DNA from: an uncultured Bradyrhizobium sp.
Lineage (GTDB): Bacteria > Pseudomonadota > Alphaproteobacteria > Rhizobiales > Xanthobacteraceae
Length of the DNA: 64,000 nucleotides
Assembly: GCF_947648125.1 (NCBI RefSeq)
Contig: NZ_CANSMR010000003.1
Span: forward strand, 62,001 to 126,000
Direction: 5' to 3'
A model generated the notes under the pieces. That model saw nothing but the letters and a program-made list of their open reading frames with translations, ran no database searches and was not told where the DNA came from. Below are positions 8,455 through 17,944 of the stretch, piece after piece. Made by a program: the position numbers and the translations under genes. The number at the start of each line of letters is the position of its first letter. Position 1 is the stretch's first letter.

Positions 8455-10068
8455 ATGGATTTGTCCCGCCTTGAGATCAACCGCCGCACGGCCCTTCTGA
8501 CCTCGGCCGCGATTGCGGCCAACGTCATCAATCCGATGCGGGCATTCGCGCAGGAAACCCCGCGCAAGGGCGGCGTGTTCAACGTCCATTACGGCGCCGA
8601 GCAGCGCCAGCTCAACCCGAGCATCCAGGCCTCGACCGGCGTCTACATCATCGGCGGCAAGATCCAGGAGAATCTGGTCGACCTCGACGCCAACGGCCAG
8701 CCGGTCGGCGTGCTCGCCGAGAGCTGGGAAGCGACGCCGGACGGCAAGACCGTCACCTTCAAGCTGCGCAAGGGCGTCACCTGGCACGACGGCAAGCCGT
8801 TCACCTCGGAGGACGTCGCCTTCACCGCGATGAACATGTGGAAGAAGATCCTCAACTACGGATCGACGCTGCAGCTGTTCCTCACATCGGTCGATACGCC
8901 CGATCCGCAGACCGCGATCTTCCGCTACGAGCGGCCGATGCCGCTGAATCTCTTGCTCCGCGCCCTGCCCGACCTCGGCTATATCTCGGCCAAGCATCTC
9001 TATGAGAGCGGCGACATCAGGCAGAACCCGACCAATCTGGCGCCGGTCGGCACCGGCCCGTTCACATTCGTCAAATACGAGCGCGGCCAGTACATCATCG
9101 CCGACCGCAATCCGGATTACTGGCGGCCGAACGCGCCCTATCTCGACCGCATCGTCTGGAAGGTGATCACCGATCGCGCCGCGGCGGCCGCGCAGATGGA
9201 GGCCGGCGAGCTGCACTACAGCCCGTTCTCGGGGCTGACGATCTCGGACATGGCCCGGCTCGGCAAGGACAAGCGCTTCATCGTCCAGACCAAGGGCAAT
9301 GAGGGCAACGCCCGCACCAACACCATCGAGTTCAACTTCCGCCGCAAGGAACTGTCCGACATCCGCGTCCGCCGCGCCATCGCGCATGCGATCAACGTGC
9401 CGTTCTTCATCGACAATTTTTTGGGCGATTTCGCCAAGCTCGGCACCGGCCCGATCCCCTCGACCTCGACCGACTTCTATCCCGGGCCGAACACGCCGCA
9501 ATACGCTTACGACAAGGCCAAGGCGATCGCGCTGCTGGACGAGGCCGGCTTCAAGGCCTCCGGCGGTAACCGCTTCTCGCTGAAGCTGCTGCCGGCGCCG
9601 TGGGGCGAGGACATCTCGCTGTGGTCGACCTTCATCCAGCAGTCGCTGGGCGAAGTCGGCATCCAGGTCGATATCGTGCGCAATGACGGCGGCGGCTTCC
9701 TCAAGCAGGTCTATGACGACCACGCCTTCGATCTCGCGACCGGCTGGCACCAGTACCGCAACGACCCCGCGGTCTCGACCACGGTGTGGTACCGCTCCGG
9801 CCAGCCCAAGGGCGCGCCGTGGACCAACCAGTGGGGCTGGGAAGACAAGACCGTCGACAAGACCATCGACGATGCCGCGACCGAAGTCGATCCGGCCAAG
9901 CGCAAGGCGCTCTATGCCGACTTCGTCAAGGAGGTGAACACCGAGCTGCCGGTCTGGATGCCGATCGAGCAGATCTTCGTCACCGTGATCACCGCCAAGG
10001 CGCGCAACCACTCCAACACGCCGCGCTGGGGCTCGGCGAGCTGGCACGATCTTTGGCTGAGCGCATGA
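8455..10068 (+). CDS. ABC transporter substrate-binding protein, family 5 (dipeptide/oligopeptide type)
   Basis: Start ATG 8455 is chosen because GGAG lies nine bases upstream and the protein then opens with a twin-arginine signal (MDLSRLEINRRTALLTSA...AFA). The 537-residue protein has the SBP_bac_5 landmarks: LAESWEATPDGKTVTFKLRKGVTWHDGKPFTSEDV and, later, FNFRRKELSDIRVRRAIAHAIN. Such proteins capture peptides, opines or nickel complexes in the periplasm and deliver them to DppBC-type permeases. The next gene starts 223 bp downstream behind a repeat. Confidence 0.93.
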   Translation: MDLSRLEINRRTALLTSAAIAANVINPMRAFAQETPRKGGVFNVHYGAEQRQLNPSIQASTGVYIIGGKIQENLVDLDANGQPVGVLAESWEATPDGKTVTFKLRKGVTWHDGKPFTSEDVAFTAMNMWKKILNYGSTLQLFLTSVDTPDPQTAIFRYERPMPLNLLLRALPDLGYISAKHLYESGDIRQNPTNLAPVGTGPFTFVKYERGQYIIADRNPDYWRPNAPYLDRIVWKVITDRAAAAAQMEAGELHYSPFSGLTISDMARLGKDKRFIVQTKGNEGNARTNTIEFNFRRKELSDIRVRRAIAHAINVPFFIDNFLGDFAKLGTGPIPSTSTDFYPGPNTPQYAYDKAKAIALLDEAGFKASGGNRFSLKLLPAPWGEDISLWSTFIQQSLGEVGIQVDIVRNDGGGFLKQVYDDHAFDLATGWHQYRNDPAVSTTVWYRSGQPKGAPWTNQWGWEDKTVDKTIDDAATEVDPAKRKALYADFVKEVNTELPVWMPIEQIFVTVITAKARNHSNTPRWGSASWHDLWLSA

Positions 10069-10078
10069 GGCGGCAAGC

Positions 10079-10285
10079 CTTGCTTCTCCCTCGCCCCGCT
10101 CTTGCGGGGTCGAGACGAGCGAAGCTCGCTCTTAGAGGGCTGGGGTGAGGGGCTCTCTCCACCAATATTGCTCTATCGATGGACCTGTACCCCCTCACCC
10201 GGACTGCTGCGCAGTCCGACCTCTCCCCGCAAGCGGGGCGAGGTAAGAAGAGGCCGGTGTCCACTTCGTCTGAACACGCTATAGA
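10079..10285. repeat. intergenic palindromic repeats inside the dpp-like operon
   Basis: The gap between binding protein and first permease is filled with inverted G/C-rich segments: CCCCGC/GCGGGG hairpins near 10096-10110 and 10226-10240, and GGACTGC/GCAGTCC near 10200-10219. The gap ends with TGTCCACTTCGTCTGAACACGC near 10258, which resembles part of the repeat at 26150. It resembles the element at 6520 in composition. Confidence 0.65.
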
Positions 10286-10291
10286 TAACCG

Positions 10292-11269
10292 ATGCGTATC
10301 CTGAGCCTTGCGGGGCGGCGGCTGGCCGCCTCGATCCCGACCCTGTTCCTGATCCTGATCGGCGTGTTCCTGCTGTTGCAGCTCGCGTCGGGCGACACCG
10401 TCGATGCGCTGATGGCGCAGATGGGCGGCGGCGATGCCGCGACCGCGCAACAGCTGCGCAAGTTCTACGGGCTCGACCTCTCGGTTCCGGCGCAACTCGG
10501 CAACTACCTGTGGCACCTGGTGCGGCTCGACCTCGGCTTCTCCTCGATCTACGGCAAGCCGGTGGCGACCGTGATCCTGGAGCGGCTGCCGCCGACCATC
10601 CTTCTGATGACCGCATCGCTGTCGTTCGCATTCTTCTTTGGGCTCGTGTTCGGCGTGATCGCCGCGCGCGGCGTCAACCGCTGGCCGGACACGTTGATCT
10701 CGACGCTTGGCCTAGTCTTCTACGCCACCCCTTCGTTCTGGTTCGGGCTGATGGCGATCGTGGTGTTCTCGGTCTATCTGCAATGGCTGCCATCCGGCGG
10801 CTTCCAGGACATCGGCACCGTGCAGACCGGCATCCGGGGCGTGCTCGACATCGCGGCCCACCTCGTGCTGCCGACGCTGACGCTCGGGCTGATCTTCCTT
10901 GCGATCTATCTGCGCATCATGCGCGCCTCGATGCTCGAAGTTCTGAACCTCGATTTCGTCCGGACCGCCCGCGCCAAGGGGCTGGACGAGACCCACGTCA
11001 TCACCCGCCACGTGCTGCGCAACGCGCTGCTGCCGATGGTGACGCTGATCGGCTTGCAGGCCGGCACCATGCTCGGCGGCTCGGTCGTGGTCGAGAGCGT
11101 GTTCTCCCTGCCTGGCCTCGGCCGCCTTGCCTATGAATCGGTGGTGCAGCGCGACCTCAACACCCTGCTCGGCATCGTCTTCGTGTCCGCGCTCCTTGTC
11201 ATTGTCGTGAATTTCGTCGTCGACCTGCTCTACGCGCGGCTCGATCCGCGCATCGCGGCGGAGGGCTGA
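10292..11269 (+). CDS. ABC transporter permease, DppB type
   Basis: The 325-residue integral membrane protein has about six predicted helices. Its cytoplasmic EAA loop (RASMLEVLNLDFVRTARAKGLDET then HVLRNALLPMVT) identifies the DppB/OppB half of a peptide-type importer. It starts 223 bp after the binding-protein gene and ends 2 bp before the second permease. Confidence 0.94.
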   Translation: MRILSLAGRRLAASIPTLFLILIGVFLLLQLASGDTVDALMAQMGGGDAATAQQLRKFYGLDLSVPAQLGNYLWHLVRLDLGFSSIYGKPVATVILERLPPTILLMTASLSFAFFFGLVFGVIAARGVNRWPDTLISTLGLVFYATPSFWFGLMAIVVFSVYLQWLPSGGFQDIGTVQTGIRGVLDIAAHLVLPTLTLGLIFLAIYLRIMRASMLEVLNLDFVRTARAKGLDETHVITRHVLRNALLPMVTLIGLQAGTMLGGSVVVESVFSLPGLGRLAYESVVQRDLNTLLGIVFVSALLVIVVNFVVDLLYARLDPRIAAEG

Positions 11270-11271
11270 CG

Positions 11272-12102
11272 ATGGATGCGGTGAAACGTTACTTCCGCAG
11301 CCCGGCCGCGGTGATCGGCCTGATCTTGCTGCTGCTGGTGATCGCGATGGCGATCAGCGCGGGTTTCCTCTATCCGCGCGATCCGCTCGCGCTGGCCGGC
11401 CGGCCGCTGGTTTGGCCGTTTTCCAACCCGCGCTTCCTGCTCGGCACCGACAATTCCGGCCGCGACATCGCCGCCCAGATCTTCTATGGCGCGCGGATCT
11501 CGCTCCTGATCGGCGGCGTCGCCACCGTGATCGCGATCCTGATCGGCATCCTGGTCGGCGCCTTCGCCGGCTATTATGGCGGCTGGGTCGACAATGTGCT
11601 GATGCGGATCACCGAGGCATTCCAGACCCTACCGAACTTCGTGCTGCTGCTGGTCTTGGTCGCGGTGTTCGGCTCGACGCTGACGACGGTGACGATTGCG
11701 GTCGGCGTGGTGTCGTGGCCGGCGCCGGCGCGGCTGACGCGGGCCGAGTTCCTGTCGCTGCGCAACCGCGAATTCGTGCAGGCGGGCAAGACGCTCGGCA
11801 TGAAGGACCTCCAGCTGATTCTCGGCGAGATCCTGCCGAACGCGCTGCCGCCCGTGATCGTCTATGCCAGCGTGGTGATGGCGGTCGCGATCCTGCTGGA
11901 AAGCGCGCTGGCGTTCCTGAGGCTGTCCGACCCCAACGTCGCTTCCTGGGGCAATCTGATCGGGCTCGGCCGCGACGTGCTCCGGGTGCAATGGTACGTC
12001 TCGGCGATCCCCGGCATCGCGATCCTCGTCACCGTGCTCGCGGTGTCGCTGGTCGGCCAGGGCCTCAACGACGCGCTCAATCCGAGGCTGAAGAGCCGAT
12101 GA
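11272..12102 (+). CDS. ABC transporter permease, DppC type
   Basis: The 276-residue protein is the second permease half. It carries the N-terminal DppC region, the LLGTDNSGRDIAAQIFYGARISL segment typical of OppC_N/DppC proteins, and the EAA loop FVQAGKTLGMKDLQLILGEILPNALP. The gene follows the first permease by 2 bp, and its stop overlaps the start of the ATPase gene (ATGA). Confidence 0.94.
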   Translation: MDAVKRYFRSPAAVIGLILLLLVIAMAISAGFLYPRDPLALAGRPLVWPFSNPRFLLGTDNSGRDIAAQIFYGARISLLIGGVATVIAILIGILVGAFAGYYGGWVDNVLMRITEAFQTLPNFVLLLVLVAVFGSTLTTVTIAVGVVSWPAPARLTRAEFLSLRNREFVQAGKTLGMKDLQLILGEILPNALPPVIVYASVVMAVAILLESALAFLRLSDPNVASWGNLIGLGRDVLRVQWYVSAIPGIAILVTVLAVSLVGQGLNDALNPRLKSR

Positions 12103-13724
12103 GCGACGCAGTTCTTTCGCTCGACGGGTTGACCGTGCGCCTGCCCAAGGGCGCCGACCGGCCGCACGCGCTGTCCAACGTTTCCCTGTCGGTCGCCTCC
12201 AACGAAATCCTCTGCGTGGTCGGCGAATCCGGCTCCGGCAAATCGATGATGGCGAACGCCATCATGCGGCTGCTGCCGAACGAGGTGACGATCGAGCAGG
12301 GCCGGATGCTGTTCGACGGCCGCGACCTCTGCGCCGCCGATCCGGCCGAAATGCGCGAGGTGCGCGGCGCCGGCATCGCGATGATCTTCCAGGAGCCGAT
12401 GACGGCGCTCAATCCGCTGCGCACCATCGGCGACCAGATCGGCGAGATGTTTGCGATCCACACCGCTCTCTCGAAGGCGGAGATCAACGCCCGGGTGCTG
12501 GCGCTGCTCGAGGACGTCCGCATCCCCGACCCCAAGGCGGCGGCAAAGGCCTATCCGCACGAACTCTCCGGCGGCCAACGCCAGCGCGCCATGATCGCGA
12601 TGGCGCTCGCGCTTGACCCGAAGCTTCTGATCGCCGACGAGCCGACCACCGCGCTCGACGTCACAACACAGGCGCAGATCCTGAAGCTGATCCGCGATTT
12701 GCAGCAGCGCAAGAAGACCGCAGTGCTGTTCATCACCCATGATTTCGGCGTGGTCGCCGAGATCGCCGACCGCGTCGTGGTGATGCAGCACGGCGCGATC
12801 GTCGAGCAAGGTACGGCCGACAAGGTGCTGAACGACCCGCAGCACGCCTATACCAGGCAGCTGATCGCGGCGGTCCCGCCGCTGAAAGCGCCGCCGCCGC
12901 GCATCCTCTCCGGCAAGGACATCCTGACCATTGACGGCGTCTCCAAGACCTACCGCACCGGCGGCTTCCTAGGCCGCGGCGCGCGAGTGACGGAGGCGGT
13001 CAAGAACGTCTCGCTGCACCTGCCGCGCGGCGCGACGCTCGGCATCGTCGGCGAATCCGGTTCGGGCAAATCGACGCTCGCGCGCTGCATCGTCCGGCTG
13101 ATCGATCCCGACAGCGGATCGATCGTGCTCGACGGCAAGGACTGGGCGAAGCTCGGCCGCGAGGATATCAGGCGCGAGACCCGCCACATCCAGATGGTGT
13201 TCCAGGATCCCTTCGCCTCGCTCAATCCGCGCCGCAAGGCGGCCGAGCTGGTGGCGCAGGGACCGATCGTGCACGGCACCGACCGCGCCACTGCGATTGC
13301 GGAAGCGCGAAAACTGTTCGAACTGGTCGGGCTCGATCCATCCGCCGGCGATCGCTTCCCGCACGAATTCTCCGGCGGCCAGCGGCAGCGCATCGGGCTC
13401 GCGCGTGCGCTGGCGCTCAAGCCGGACGTGCTGGTGGCGGACGAACCGGTCTCGGCGCTCGACGTCTCGGTGCAGGCGCAAGTCCTGAAGCTGCTCGCCG
13501 GGCTGCGCCAGCAACTCGGCCTCTCCATCATCTTCATCACCCACGATCTGCGGGTTGCCGCACAGATCTGCGACCTCGTCGCCGTGATGAAAGATGGCGC
13601 AGTGGTCGAGCAAGGGCTGTCTGCCGAAGTGTTCGGCAAGCCGCAGCATCCGTATACGCAGGCGCTGCTCGCAGCGATCCCCGGCGGCGCATTCGCGCGC
13701 GAGCACGACATCGCAACCGTGTAG
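12099..13724 (+). CDS. ABC transporter ATP-binding protein, fused DppD-DppF double ATPase
   Basis: Two complete ATPase domains are fused in 541 residues. The first has Walker A GESGSGKSM at 42-50, signature LSGGQRQRAMIAMAL and Walker B LLIADEPTTALD. The second has GESGSGKST, FSGGQRQRIGLARAL and VLVADEPVSALD. In many peptide importers these are two proteins (DppD and DppF). The unusual Met for Thr/Ser at the end of the first Walker A is conservative. ATG 12099 overlaps the preceding TGA. Confidence 0.94.
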   Translation: MSDAVLSLDGLTVRLPKGADRPHALSNVSLSVASNEILCVVGESGSGKSMMANAIMRLLPNEVTIEQGRMLFDGRDLCAADPAEMREVRGAGIAMIFQEPMTALNPLRTIGDQIGEMFAIHTALSKAEINARVLALLEDVRIPDPKAAAKAYPHELSGGQRQRAMIAMALALDPKLLIADEPTTALDVTTQAQILKLIRDLQQRKKTAVLFITHDFGVVAEIADRVVVMQHGAIVEQGTADKVLNDPQHAYTRQLIAAVPPLKAPPPRILSGKDILTIDGVSKTYRTGGFLGRGARVTEAVKNVSLHLPRGATLGIVGESGSGKSTLARCIVRLIDPDSGSIVLDGKDWAKLGREDIRRETRHIQMVFQDPFASLNPRRKAAELVAQGPIVHGTDRATAIAEARKLFELVGLDPSAGDRFPHEFSGGQRQRIGLARALALKPDVLVADEPVSALDVSVQAQVLKLLAGLRQQLGLSIIFITHDLRVAAQICDLVAVMKDGAVVEQGLSAEVFGKPQHPYTQALLAAIPGGAFAREHDIATV

Positions 13725-13740
13725 CCGGGCATGCGCGGCC

Positions 13741-14886
13741 CTACTCCGCCGCTTGTGGCTTGGATTCCTCACGCAGCTGGAAGCGCTTCAGCAATCCGGA
13801 TACCGTGTCGCGGAAGCCGCCATATTCCAACTCGGAATAGGGTAGCATCGCAGCGCCGGACCAACCCTGGCTGCGCATCTCGATTGCCTTGCGCTGGGCG
13901 CGCTGGCGGACCTCGTCCCACGCAAGGTTGTCAAAGAAATCGGTATAGGACTCTGAAAACTTCCCGTCCCGGTCGATCGAGAAGCCGACGCAGGAAACGA
14001 TCGGCAGGCAGTACATCCCCGTCACCGGGGTGTTGAGCGGCACCGGCATGAGCGGCATCACATGCGAGCCGCGCGCATCGCCGCCCACGAAGTGCGCCTT
14101 GGCGAAGGGCGAGATGATTTCTTCGGGCGCCGCGAAAATGCCCTGGTTCCTGACGATCGCGACCGGATCATCCTTGCCGGTGTACTTGCCTGCGATGGAG
14201 TGAAGGCGCTGCGCCGAAACGGCGACGGCGACCTCGCCATAGGTTTTCGAGACGATGCGATCAATGCCGAAGCGCTCGTTGTCGCGAAGCAGCGCCGCAA
14301 TGTGGTAGCCGTCCGCGGGCGCATCGAGTTCGATCACGCTGTCGCCGGCCGTGTTGTCCATATCGATGATATGGAAACGGAAGCCCTTGATCATCGGGGG
14401 CAGCATCAGCCCGGCGCAATACATGGGATCGGCAAAGGCCAGATAGAGCGGCAGATTGTAGGCGCCGGGACCGCATTTGTCGGCGGCGAACACCATGAAG
14501 GACTCCGCGGGTCTCGCGCCCGAGAGGCTGTGGTCGAAGCTGAGTTCGGCGACGGCCGGACCCGCGCCGCGAACGTTTCCGGAAGGGGCGTCGACGAGAA
14601 GATCCTGGCCGGCGCCGTAGAGCCCGGAGGTCTTCGCAACCGCGGTGGCCGCCAGAAACGTCTTCCAGGCGAATTGGTGGACCTCGGAGCTCCCTTCGCC
14701 CCGCGTGTGCGTCATGATGATCGCAATATCGTCGCCCGTATGGCGGACGAAACCGTCGATCAGGAGACCATTGTCGATCGCTTTCGCAACCTCCCCTTCG
14801 ACAGCCGCCATCATGCGCGCAGATGGTTTCGTATGGCCCCCAACGGAACCAATGTCAGCCTTGATGACCGAAATAGTGAGTTTCAT
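13741..14886 (-). CDS. fructose-1,6-bisphosphate aldolase/phosphatase (class V FBPase)
   Basis: The 381-residue protein starts MKLTISVIKADIGSVGGH and contains IIMTHTRGEGSSEVH, GQDLLVDAPSGNVRGAGP, AYNLPLYLAFADP and SIAGKYTGKDDPV. These are hallmarks of the bifunctional FBP aldolase/phosphatase best known from Archaea and deep-branching thermophilic bacteria. It condenses triose phosphates to FBP and dephosphorylates it to F6P, making gluconeogenesis one-way. The AGKYxGKDD lysine and a C-terminal tyrosine (ELEYGG) match catalytic regions of the family. ATG 14886 is preferred over 14892 because GGAGG then has a 6-base spacing. It lies 206 bp downstream of the phosphofructokinase on the same strand. 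Confidence 0.92.
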   Translation of the reverse strand: MKLTISVIKADIGSVGGHTKPSARMMAAVEGEVAKAIDNGLLIDGFVRHTGDDIAIIMTHTRGEGSSEVHQFAWKTFLAATAVAKTSGLYGAGQDLLVDAPSGNVRGAGPAVAELSFDHSLSGARPAESFMVFAADKCGPGAYNLPLYLAFADPMYCAGLMLPPMIKGFRFHIIDMDNTAGDSVIELDAPADGYHIAALLRDNERFGIDRIVSKTYGEVAVAVSAQRLHSIAGKYTGKDDPVAIVRNQGIFAAPEEIISPFAKAHFVGGDARGSHVMPLMPVPLNTPVTGMYCLPIVSCVGFSIDRDGKFSESYTDFFDNLAWDEVRQRAQRKAIEMRSQGWSGAAMLPYSELEYGGFRDTVSGLLKRFQLREESKPQAAE

Positions 14887-15027
14887 GAGCATCCTCCGAC
14901 CGCAGCTCAGCGCCGTCGCCTTGGCGCTCGCTGCACCGGGGCCACGGCGCTGCTCAAAAGGAACGTTGTGGTTGCGGCAGGTTCCCTGCGCAAGTTCCTC
15001 ACGGAATTATGGCCCCTCCGTCACCGC

Positions 15028-15050
15028 GTGTCGATACGGGCTATCGACAC
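15028..15050. other. perfect 9-bp inverted repeat between pfk and fbp genes
   Basis: GTGTCGATA (15028-15036) and TATCGACAC (15042-15050) flank a 5-base spacer in the 206-bp gap between the two sugar-phosphate genes. There is no T-run. It could be an operator or an attenuating hairpin for the downstream aldolase/phosphatase. Confidence 0.5.
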
Positions 15051-15092
15051 ATCCGGCATAGCCCGTCATGCTCGATGGGGTTACCACCTGCC

Positions 15093-16280
15093 CTATGAAG
15101 CGCGGTTGAGAAAGATCGGCAAGCCCCGCTTGTTGGAATAGAGAGGTCGGTAGCGCTCGGTGTTGTACGCGCTTGCGACGTCCAATTTGCGCGGCCCGAG
15201 CTTGGCGTCGGGGATCGGCACGAGATCGTAGCGGCCCTCGACCAGCGCCGACATCAGACCGGTTTTGCCTTCCAGGATTGCATCGTAGGCCAAGTTGCCG
15301 AACGTCAACGCCACAAGCTTGTCGATGAAGTCCGGATCGCCTGACCGCAGGTCGTAGGTGAGGTCAGAGACGATGGTCTCCTCGCCGGTGCGCCGCTTGA
15401 TCTCGTCCGCGAACGCTTCGGCTACGCTCGCCTTCCTGCGGTGACCGTAGGCATCAGGCTCGCCGAATTCCTGCACCGTGTAGCCCTCCCACTCGGCGCC
15501 CTCGCTGAGCACAATCAGCGCGTAGTTGCTTGGGTTGCCGTACTTATCATCAAGGAGAAGCTGGATCAGTTTGTCGAGATTGACCTTGTACTCCGGTATG
15601 GCGCATCGGATCGAGGTTGCGTATGCGGTATAGAGTGCCGTAAAGCCGGCATCGCGACCAAAGACGCGGAAAATGCCAATTCGCTCATGCGAGCCGACGG
15701 TAGTGCGCTGGCGCTGGATGGCATCGCTGGCGCGGGTGATCGCGGTCGAGAAACCGATGCAGTATTCGGTGTTGCGAACGTCGTTGTCCATCGTCTTCGG
15801 GATGGCAATGATCTTGACGCCTCGCCGGTTGAGCTCGTCCGCGTAGCTGAGAGTATCGTCGCCGCCGATGGCGATCAGATGTTCGATACCGAGCCCCGCG
15901 AGGTTCGCCAGCACCTCGCTGGTGAGGTCCCACGTCGTGGTTGCGATGCCACCCTTGGTGCTCTGGGAAACCGGAAAGTCGTGGCCCGCGAGATGATCGG
16001 GCAACTTCTTCATTTTGGAGGGATTGGTGCGGCTCGAGTGCAGCACGGTGCCGCCGCGCCGGTCGATGACGCGCGTGTTTTCGCGGTTCAGCGGGATGAT
16101 GTAGTGGGACTTGCTGGCCGGGTCGTCGAGGTTCAGGTGAGTGAGGGCCTCCCAGCCGCGGCGGAGACCGACAACCTCGATGTCGTCCTCGCTGCCGCGA
16201 TAAGTCACGCTCTTGATCACCGCATTAAGGCCGGGGACGTCACCGCCGCCCGTGAGAATACCAATGCGCTTCCTCGCCAT
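15093..16280 (-). CDS. 6-phosphofructokinase, pyrophosphate-dependent type by motif
   Basis: Start ATG 16280 is used because GGGAG stands 8 bases upstream; the product is 395 residues. It has the PFK landmarks GILTGGGDVPGLNA (residues 7-20), IGGDDTLS (138-145) and PKTMDND (161-167). In the PFK superfamily GGDG plus PGTIDND marks ATP enzymes, while Asp in GGDD plus Lys in PKTxDND marks pyrophosphate enzymes, so this one should use PPi and be reversible. Many rhizobia lack an ATP-PFK and degrade sugars by the Entner-Doudoroff route. It precedes the FBP aldolase/phosphatase gene, and both act at F6P/FBP. Confidence 0.92.
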   Translation of the reverse strand: MARKRIGILTGGGDVPGLNAVIKSVTYRGSEDDIEVVGLRRGWEALTHLNLDDPASKSHYIIPLNRENTRVIDRRGGTVLHSSRTNPSKMKKLPDHLAGHDFPVSQSTKGGIATTTWDLTSEVLANLAGLGIEHLIAIGGDDTLSYADELNRRGVKIIAIPKTMDNDVRNTEYCIGFSTAITRASDAIQRQRTTVGSHERIGIFRVFGRDAGFTALYTAYATSIRCAIPEYKVNLDKLIQLLLDDKYGNPSNYALIVLSEGAEWEGYTVQEFGEPDAYGHRRKASVAEAFADEIKRRTGEETIVSDLTYDLRSGDPDFIDKLVALTFGNLAYDAILEGKTGLMSALVEGRYDLVPIPDAKLGPRKLDVASAYNTERYRPLYSNKRGLPIFLNRAS

Positions 16281-16503
16281 GCCTATCTCCCAGGAATCGG
16301 TATGTGGCAATAACGCCTGCGTCGCGTCAGGGTTTCCACAACGCTATCCGCCAACGGCGGAATCCGCGTGATTGCGGCGTTCCACCGGTCCAGTTTGGGC
16401 TCCCATTCTTCGGAGCACAATGTTGCCTGACCAGTCCTCACCTCGGGCGGCTGGCACCTCCATGCTCTATATCTCGCGCGCGTGGCGCGGCGCCGCTCCA
16501 CGT

Positions 16504-17871
16504 TCACCGCGACCGGCGCGAGGCGAGGAAATACTCCGCCCAACGCAGCAACTCGAAGCGATCGCCCCTGACCAACTCCTGTGCATCGCGGCGCCGATAG
16601 AGCACCAGCATCCACGGCGCGAGCTTGCGCAACAATCCATGCGCCATGTACTGCACCGGCTCCGTGAACGGCAGCGCCAGCTCGCTTTCCGGCACGCCCT
16701 GGACGGCTCGCGCCAATTCGCGCCCGAGCGGGATGGTCAGCGCGACGGCGCGGCCGTTGCAGCCGGTCCAGCCATAGGCGTTCGGTCCGAGGCGATGCAT
16801 GCGCGGCAGGAAATCCGCCGTCATCCCGACATAGCCGTTCCAGACATAGTCGAAGGAGACGTCACCGATCTGCGGCCACAGGCGCTGCAACCGCTCGGTT
16901 ACCCGCGCCTTCAGCCGCCCGGTCTTGTCGCCCGCGCCGAGCACGGCGCCGCCGGTGACGAGGCGATTGCGGGCATCGTAGCGCGCGAAATACAGCTCGC
17001 CATGGGTGTCCGACATCGCCTGCCGGCCGGGGATGATGGTCTTGCGGACATTGTCTGACAGCGGCTGCGTCGCCATCTGCCACGACAGCACCGGCATCAC
17101 CTCGGTCGCGATCTCAGGCACCAGCGTTTTCGCGAACTCGCCGCTATAGGCATTGGTCGCGACCACCAGCGCGCGGCCGGAGATTTCACCCCTTTCGGTC
17201 TTCACCACCCAACGATCGCCGCGGCGCTCGAAGCTCAGCGCGGGCGAACGGGCGTAGATCCGCGCGCCGAGGCCGAGCACGGTGCGTGCAAGACCCCGCG
17301 CCAGCGCCAGCGGATTGACGTGACCGCCGGTCCTGTTCCAGAAGCCGCCATACCACGCATCCGAGCCGAGCATGTCCCTGGTCTGGTCGCGCGACAGCAA
17401 TTCGACCGGCGCGCCGAATTTCGACCATTGCTGCACTCGCCGCTCCGCAATCTTGATCCGGCCCGGCGAATGCACCGGCTGCACCCAGCCGGCCTGCTCC
17501 TGCTCGGCCTCGATGTTGTAGCGCTTGACGACGTCGAACAGCATTGCCGCGCTGTCGCGCAGCATCGCGACGAAGCGCTCGCCGGCCGCGCCGTGCCTCT
17601 TGATGATGTCCTCGGGATCGGGGCGCGACAGCGTCGGGATCACCTGGCCGTTGTTGCGGCCCGAGGCGCCCCAGCCCGGCTCGGCGGCCTCGACGATCGC
17701 GACGTCGACATTGGCCTCTCGCAGATGCAGCGCGGTCGACAGACCGGTGAAGCCGCCGCCGATGATGACGACATCGGCCTGCTGCGCGCCCGTCAATTCG
17801 GGACAATCGGGGCCGGTTGGCGTCACTGCTGCCCAGAGCGAATTGGGCCAACGCACGGCATTGCTGCTCAT
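16504..17871 (-). CDS. FAD-dependent oxidoreductase, DAO family (PuuB/glycine-oxidase-like)
   Basis: The 455-residue protein has the dinucleotide-binding motif VVIIGGGFTGLSTALHLREA near residue 35 and the downstream EPGWGASGRNNGQ segment found in gamma-glutamylputrescine oxidase-type and D-amino-acid oxidase-type enzymes. The C-terminal GYTGxNGR-like flavin motif appears as YGWTGCNGRAVAL. It probably oxidises an amine or amino acid with FAD in the cytoplasm. ATG 17871 is favoured over 17874 because AAGGA is then at a normal distance. It is divergent from the VOC gene with a 73-bp shared promoter gap. Confidence 0.88.
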   Translation of the reverse strand: MSSNAVRWPNSLWAAVTPTGPDCPELTGAQQADVVIIGGGFTGLSTALHLREANVDVAIVEAAEPGWGASGRNNGQVIPTLSRPDPEDIIKRHGAAGERFVAMLRDSAAMLFDVVKRYNIEAEQEQAGWVQPVHSPGRIKIAERRVQQWSKFGAPVELLSRDQTRDMLGSDAWYGGFWNRTGGHVNPLALARGLARTVLGLGARIYARSPALSFERRGDRWVVKTERGEISGRALVVATNAYSGEFAKTLVPEIATEVMPVLSWQMATQPLSDNVRKTIIPGRQAMSDTHGELYFARYDARNRLVTGGAVLGAGDKTGRLKARVTERLQRLWPQIGDVSFDYVWNGYVGMTADFLPRMHRLGPNAYGWTGCNGRAVALTIPLGRELARAVQGVPESELALPFTEPVQYMAHGLLRKLAPWMLVLYRRRDAQELVRGDRFELLRWAEYFLASRRSR

Positions 17872-17944
17872 CATGATCCTTTCTTGCGGGCGCCAGATCA
17901 TTCTGGTTAGCTTTACTCTCCTATTCCAGCCGGGAAGACAACAA

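Noticed and set aside
8344-10047. 567-codon minus-strand frame opposite the oligopeptide-binding protein
   Set aside because: Composition (Arg, Asp, Val, Leu rich without domain) is that of an antisense shadow; the plus strand encodes a clear family 5 binding protein.
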